The position numbers were made by a program, and so were the translations under genes. From Bacteroidales bacterium (GTDB taxonomy: Bacteria; Bacteroidota; Bacteroidia; Bacteroidales; NBLH01), in the NCBI GenBank assembly GCA_027083715.1, contig JALWNR010000184.1, positions 1 through 6,165 on the forward strand: 6,165 bases of DNA, read 5' to 3'. Below, piece after piece: positions 6,042 to 6,165 of this stretch. The notes beneath the pieces were generated by a model. It did not search any database and was not told where the DNA came from. It saw only the letters and a program-made list of their open reading frames with translations. How positions within the stretch are numbered: the stretch's first letter is position 1; each line of letters opens with the position of its first letter.

Positions 6042-6165
6042 CTATTTTTATAGTAAAACCTAGCCGCCTGTGGTAGATTTAGTTCAACACTGTATATAAG
6101 ACATTGGATAATAATTAGATAAAATGAAAAATTGTGAATATAAATAAACGACCAACGCTTCATAC

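Larger units (their letters stand above)
5856..6081. repeat. Nested outer inverted repeats around the 15-bp repeat (possible degraded palindromic element)
   Basis: Moving inwards, four pairs of complementary segments occur in mirror order. TAAATCCACAG (5856-5866) pairs with CTGTGG-tag-ATTTA (6068-6081, with a 3-nt insertion). TTTACTATAAA (5869-5879) pairs perfectly with TTTATAGTAAA (6047-6057). ATTTTAAA (5886-5893) pairs with TTTAAAAT (6003-6010). The 15-bp pair lies inside. Left-arm gaps are short (2, 6 and 6 nt) while right-arm gaps are longer (10, 36 and 24 nt), as if the right arm had gained insertions. The AT-rich pairs alone could be chance; the consistent order and the GC-containing outer pair are what support a real structure. 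No target-site duplication or transposase is seen. Confidence 0.4.
5814..6165. other. Apparent non-coding stretch rich in inverted repeats
   Basis: After the TGA of the large gene, the last 352 bp are very AT-rich and contain no ORF with recognisable protein features. No tRNA, CRISPR repeat or clear intrinsic terminator with a T-run is seen. What stands out is the set of nested inverted repeats described separately. The next gene presumably starts beyond the right edge. Confidence 0.6.

Noticed and set aside
5957..6163. A 68-codon minus-strand ORF with hydrophobic stretches in the right-hand spacer
   Set aside because: It runs through an arm of the perfect inverted repeat and the AT hairpin, its composition is what AT-rich DNA gives by chance, and no family signature is seen.

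Overview
The window looks like an AT-rich chromosomal segment from a member of the Bacteroidota. Three signs point there. There are no clear Shine-Dalgarno sequences. The octamer TATCTTTG, an exact match to the phylum's TAnnTTTG -7 promoter element, sits just upstream of two of the genes. The NadA, Rrf2 and VanZ proteins are ordinary bacterial housekeeping types. The assignment is an inference from these signs, not from any database comparison.

Layout: (1) Positions 2-589 hold the 3' part of nadA (quinolinate synthase, NAD biosynthesis), cut by the left edge. (2) A 114-bp spacer carries a TTAACAA/TTGTTAA palindrome and a -7 promoter element. (3) Positions 704-1144 encode an Rrf2-family regulator that keeps a Cys-Cys-Cys-His set suited to an Fe-S cluster. 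(4) Positions 1508-1122 (minus strand) encode a small four-helix VanZ-like membrane protein whose 3' end overlaps the rrf2 3' end by 23 bp. (5) A 135-bp divergent promoter region follows, with apparently interleaved promoter elements and a leader hairpin. (6) Positions 1644-5813 encode one very large protein of 1389 residues. It joins an N-terminal GT-B (GT4-like) glycosyltransferase, a middle region of about 440 residues that I cannot identify, and a C-terminal phosphodiester glycosidase (NAGPA/DUF2233-like) domain. (7) Positions 5814-6165 appear non-coding and contain a perfect 15-bp inverted repeat nested inside weaker inverted repeats.

The genes do not form one obvious pathway. nadA and the Rrf2 gene could be linked through Fe-S cluster status, since NadA is a [4Fe-4S] enzyme and many Rrf2 proteins sense Fe-S clusters, iron or redox state. 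The large fusion protein is the most unusual item. It puts a sugar-transferring domain and a domain family known for cleaving sugar-phosphodiester bonds into one polypeptide with no visible signal peptide or membrane anchor, suggesting a glycoconjugate-building or editing enzyme of unknown product.
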